52,558 nucleotides of DNA from a bacterium (GTDB taxonomy: Bacteria > Cyanobacteriota > Vampirovibrionia > Gastranaerophilales > Gastranaerophilaceae): positions 1-52,558 of the forward strand of contig JAGAVG010000055.1 in the NCBI GenBank assembly GCA_017942035.1, in the 5' to 3' direction. The position numbers and the translations under genes were made by a program. Below the pieces are notes generated by a model. That model did not search any database. It saw only the letters and a list, made by a program, of their open reading frames with translations, and was not told the origin of the DNA. Of the stretch, positions 52,138 through 52,558 are shown piece by piece. Numbering within the stretch: the first letter of the stretch is position 1; each line of letters opens with the position of its first letter.

Positions 52138-52201
52138 AATACCAGAGAAGAGAAATTAATTTATATTAGTTAAAAGATTCGAAAAAGAAAGGTGAATTCA
52201 C

Positions 52202-52558
52202 ATGACAAAAAGATTCGGTTTTACCTTGGCAGAGGTATTGATTACTCTAGGTATCATCGGTGTAGTAGCCGCAATGACAATGCCAACATTGATGAACCAA
52301 ACAAACGGTGCACAGTACAGAACTGCGTACAAAAAAGCATTATCAGCAATTTCTCAGGCTGTAACATTGAACGTAGCATTGGATGAATGGAACTTTGCAG
52401 ATGCAACAGTAACATCCACAGGTGCAGATGATACATCAATTTATTCAATGTTGAATAAGAGAATGAATGTAGTAAGAAAAGAAACAGGTACAATCTCCGG
52501 TTACAACGTAGCAATGCGCAGCAGCTTGACAGGAGTAGGAACTCCGGCAGCTCAGGGA
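52202..52558 (+). CDS. Type IV pilin-like protein, partial at window end
   Basis: 119 residues seen; no stop before the edge. It has a classic short leader, MTKRFG, then FTLAEVLITLGIIGVVAAM, with Gly at -1 and Glu at +5 as prepilin peptidase prefers. The mature part starts TYKK/YRTAYKKALSAISQAVTLNV and is rich in Ala, Thr and Val. Codon choice is narrow (aca, gta, gca dominate) and the promoter is near consensus, both suggesting high expression, so this may be the major pilin or a major pseudopilin. Confidence 0.88.
   Translation, partial: MTKRFGFTLAEVLITLGIIGVVAAMTMPTLMNQTNGAQYRTAYKKALSAISQAVTLNVALDEWNFADATVTSTGADDTSIYSMLNKRMNVVRKETGTISGYNVAMRSSLTGVGTPAAQG

Noticed and set aside
1-52558. 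tRNA, rRNA, tmRNA, RNase P or CRISPR array
   Set aside because: I scanned the intergenic stretches for cloverleaf ends, T-loop sequence and regular repeats and found none, although reading by eye cannot exclude a diverged RNA.

Overview
The window reads as a contiguous piece of a low-GC, Gram-negative-type chromosome. The best guess is a gut, non-photosynthetic cyanobacterial relative (Gastranaerophilales / Vampirovibrionia, 'Melainabacteria'). This is inferred from several prepilin-like proteins with the FTLAEVLITLGIIG signature, from LPS-type genes (an ADP-heptose nucleotidyltransferase and a giant AsmA/TamB-like protein), and from a run of lineage-specific small proteins that I cannot assign. 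No search was run, so the taxonomy is an inference.

Layout. 1-2.4 kb: a repeat element, a split chromate transporter and rubrerythrin. 2.5-7 kb: a 1483-residue AsmA/TamB-like protein. 7.3-9 kb (minus strand): asd, a small unknown gene and an rfaE2-like gene, translationally coupled. 9-9.5 kb: a repeat-rich gap. 9.6-10.3 kb (minus): rplU-rpmA. 10.5-18.9 kb (plus): murF-mraY-murD-ftsW-murG, then an unusual zinc-ribbon/low-complexity protein, rimM and trmD. 19-29 kb: M29 aminopeptidase, a prepilin-like gene, purA, a 5'-nucleotidase-like protein, prfB with its programmed frameshift, small coiled-coil proteins and a divergent purH. 29-34 kb: dCMP deaminase, a uridine-kinase-like protein, a histidine kinase and response regulator pair, rmuC and a DUF1858 protein. 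34-39 kb (mostly minus): small unknown proteins, an HD-GYP-like protein, rpsP, an XRE regulator with a striking palindrome, and an operon of a YhaM-like nuclease with two tandem thymidylate-kinase paralogues. 39-48 kb: two more prepilin-like genes, a four-gene minus operon (TPR, metallophosphoesterase, MBL-fold, TPR), a 423-residue coiled-coil protein and serS. 48-52.5 kb: a response regulator, a GH13-like glycosidase and a partial pilin that runs off the end.

The most unusual content is repetitive. A 167-bp element with about 27-bp imperfect terminal inverted repeats occurs four times (1-162, cut by the window edge, minus; 20230-20396; 39200-39366; 47761-47927). The three complete copies each sit directly upstream of a prepilin-like gene. 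All four keep a near-consensus promoter (TTGAAA, 17 nt, TATAAT) that points away from the prepilin and runs at once into a hairpin plus T-run, so a very short RNA is predicted. The same three prepilin genes appear to start inside dispersed repeats, which would give leaders of 57-86 residues instead of the usual 5-25. A decayed prepilin leader after rmuC and an orphan leader-like ORF at 9033 carry parts of the same module. A second, MITE-like family (142 and about 173 bp, with up to 23-bp perfect terminal repeats) is also present.

I saw no tRNA, rRNA, CRISPR array, transposase or phage gene.
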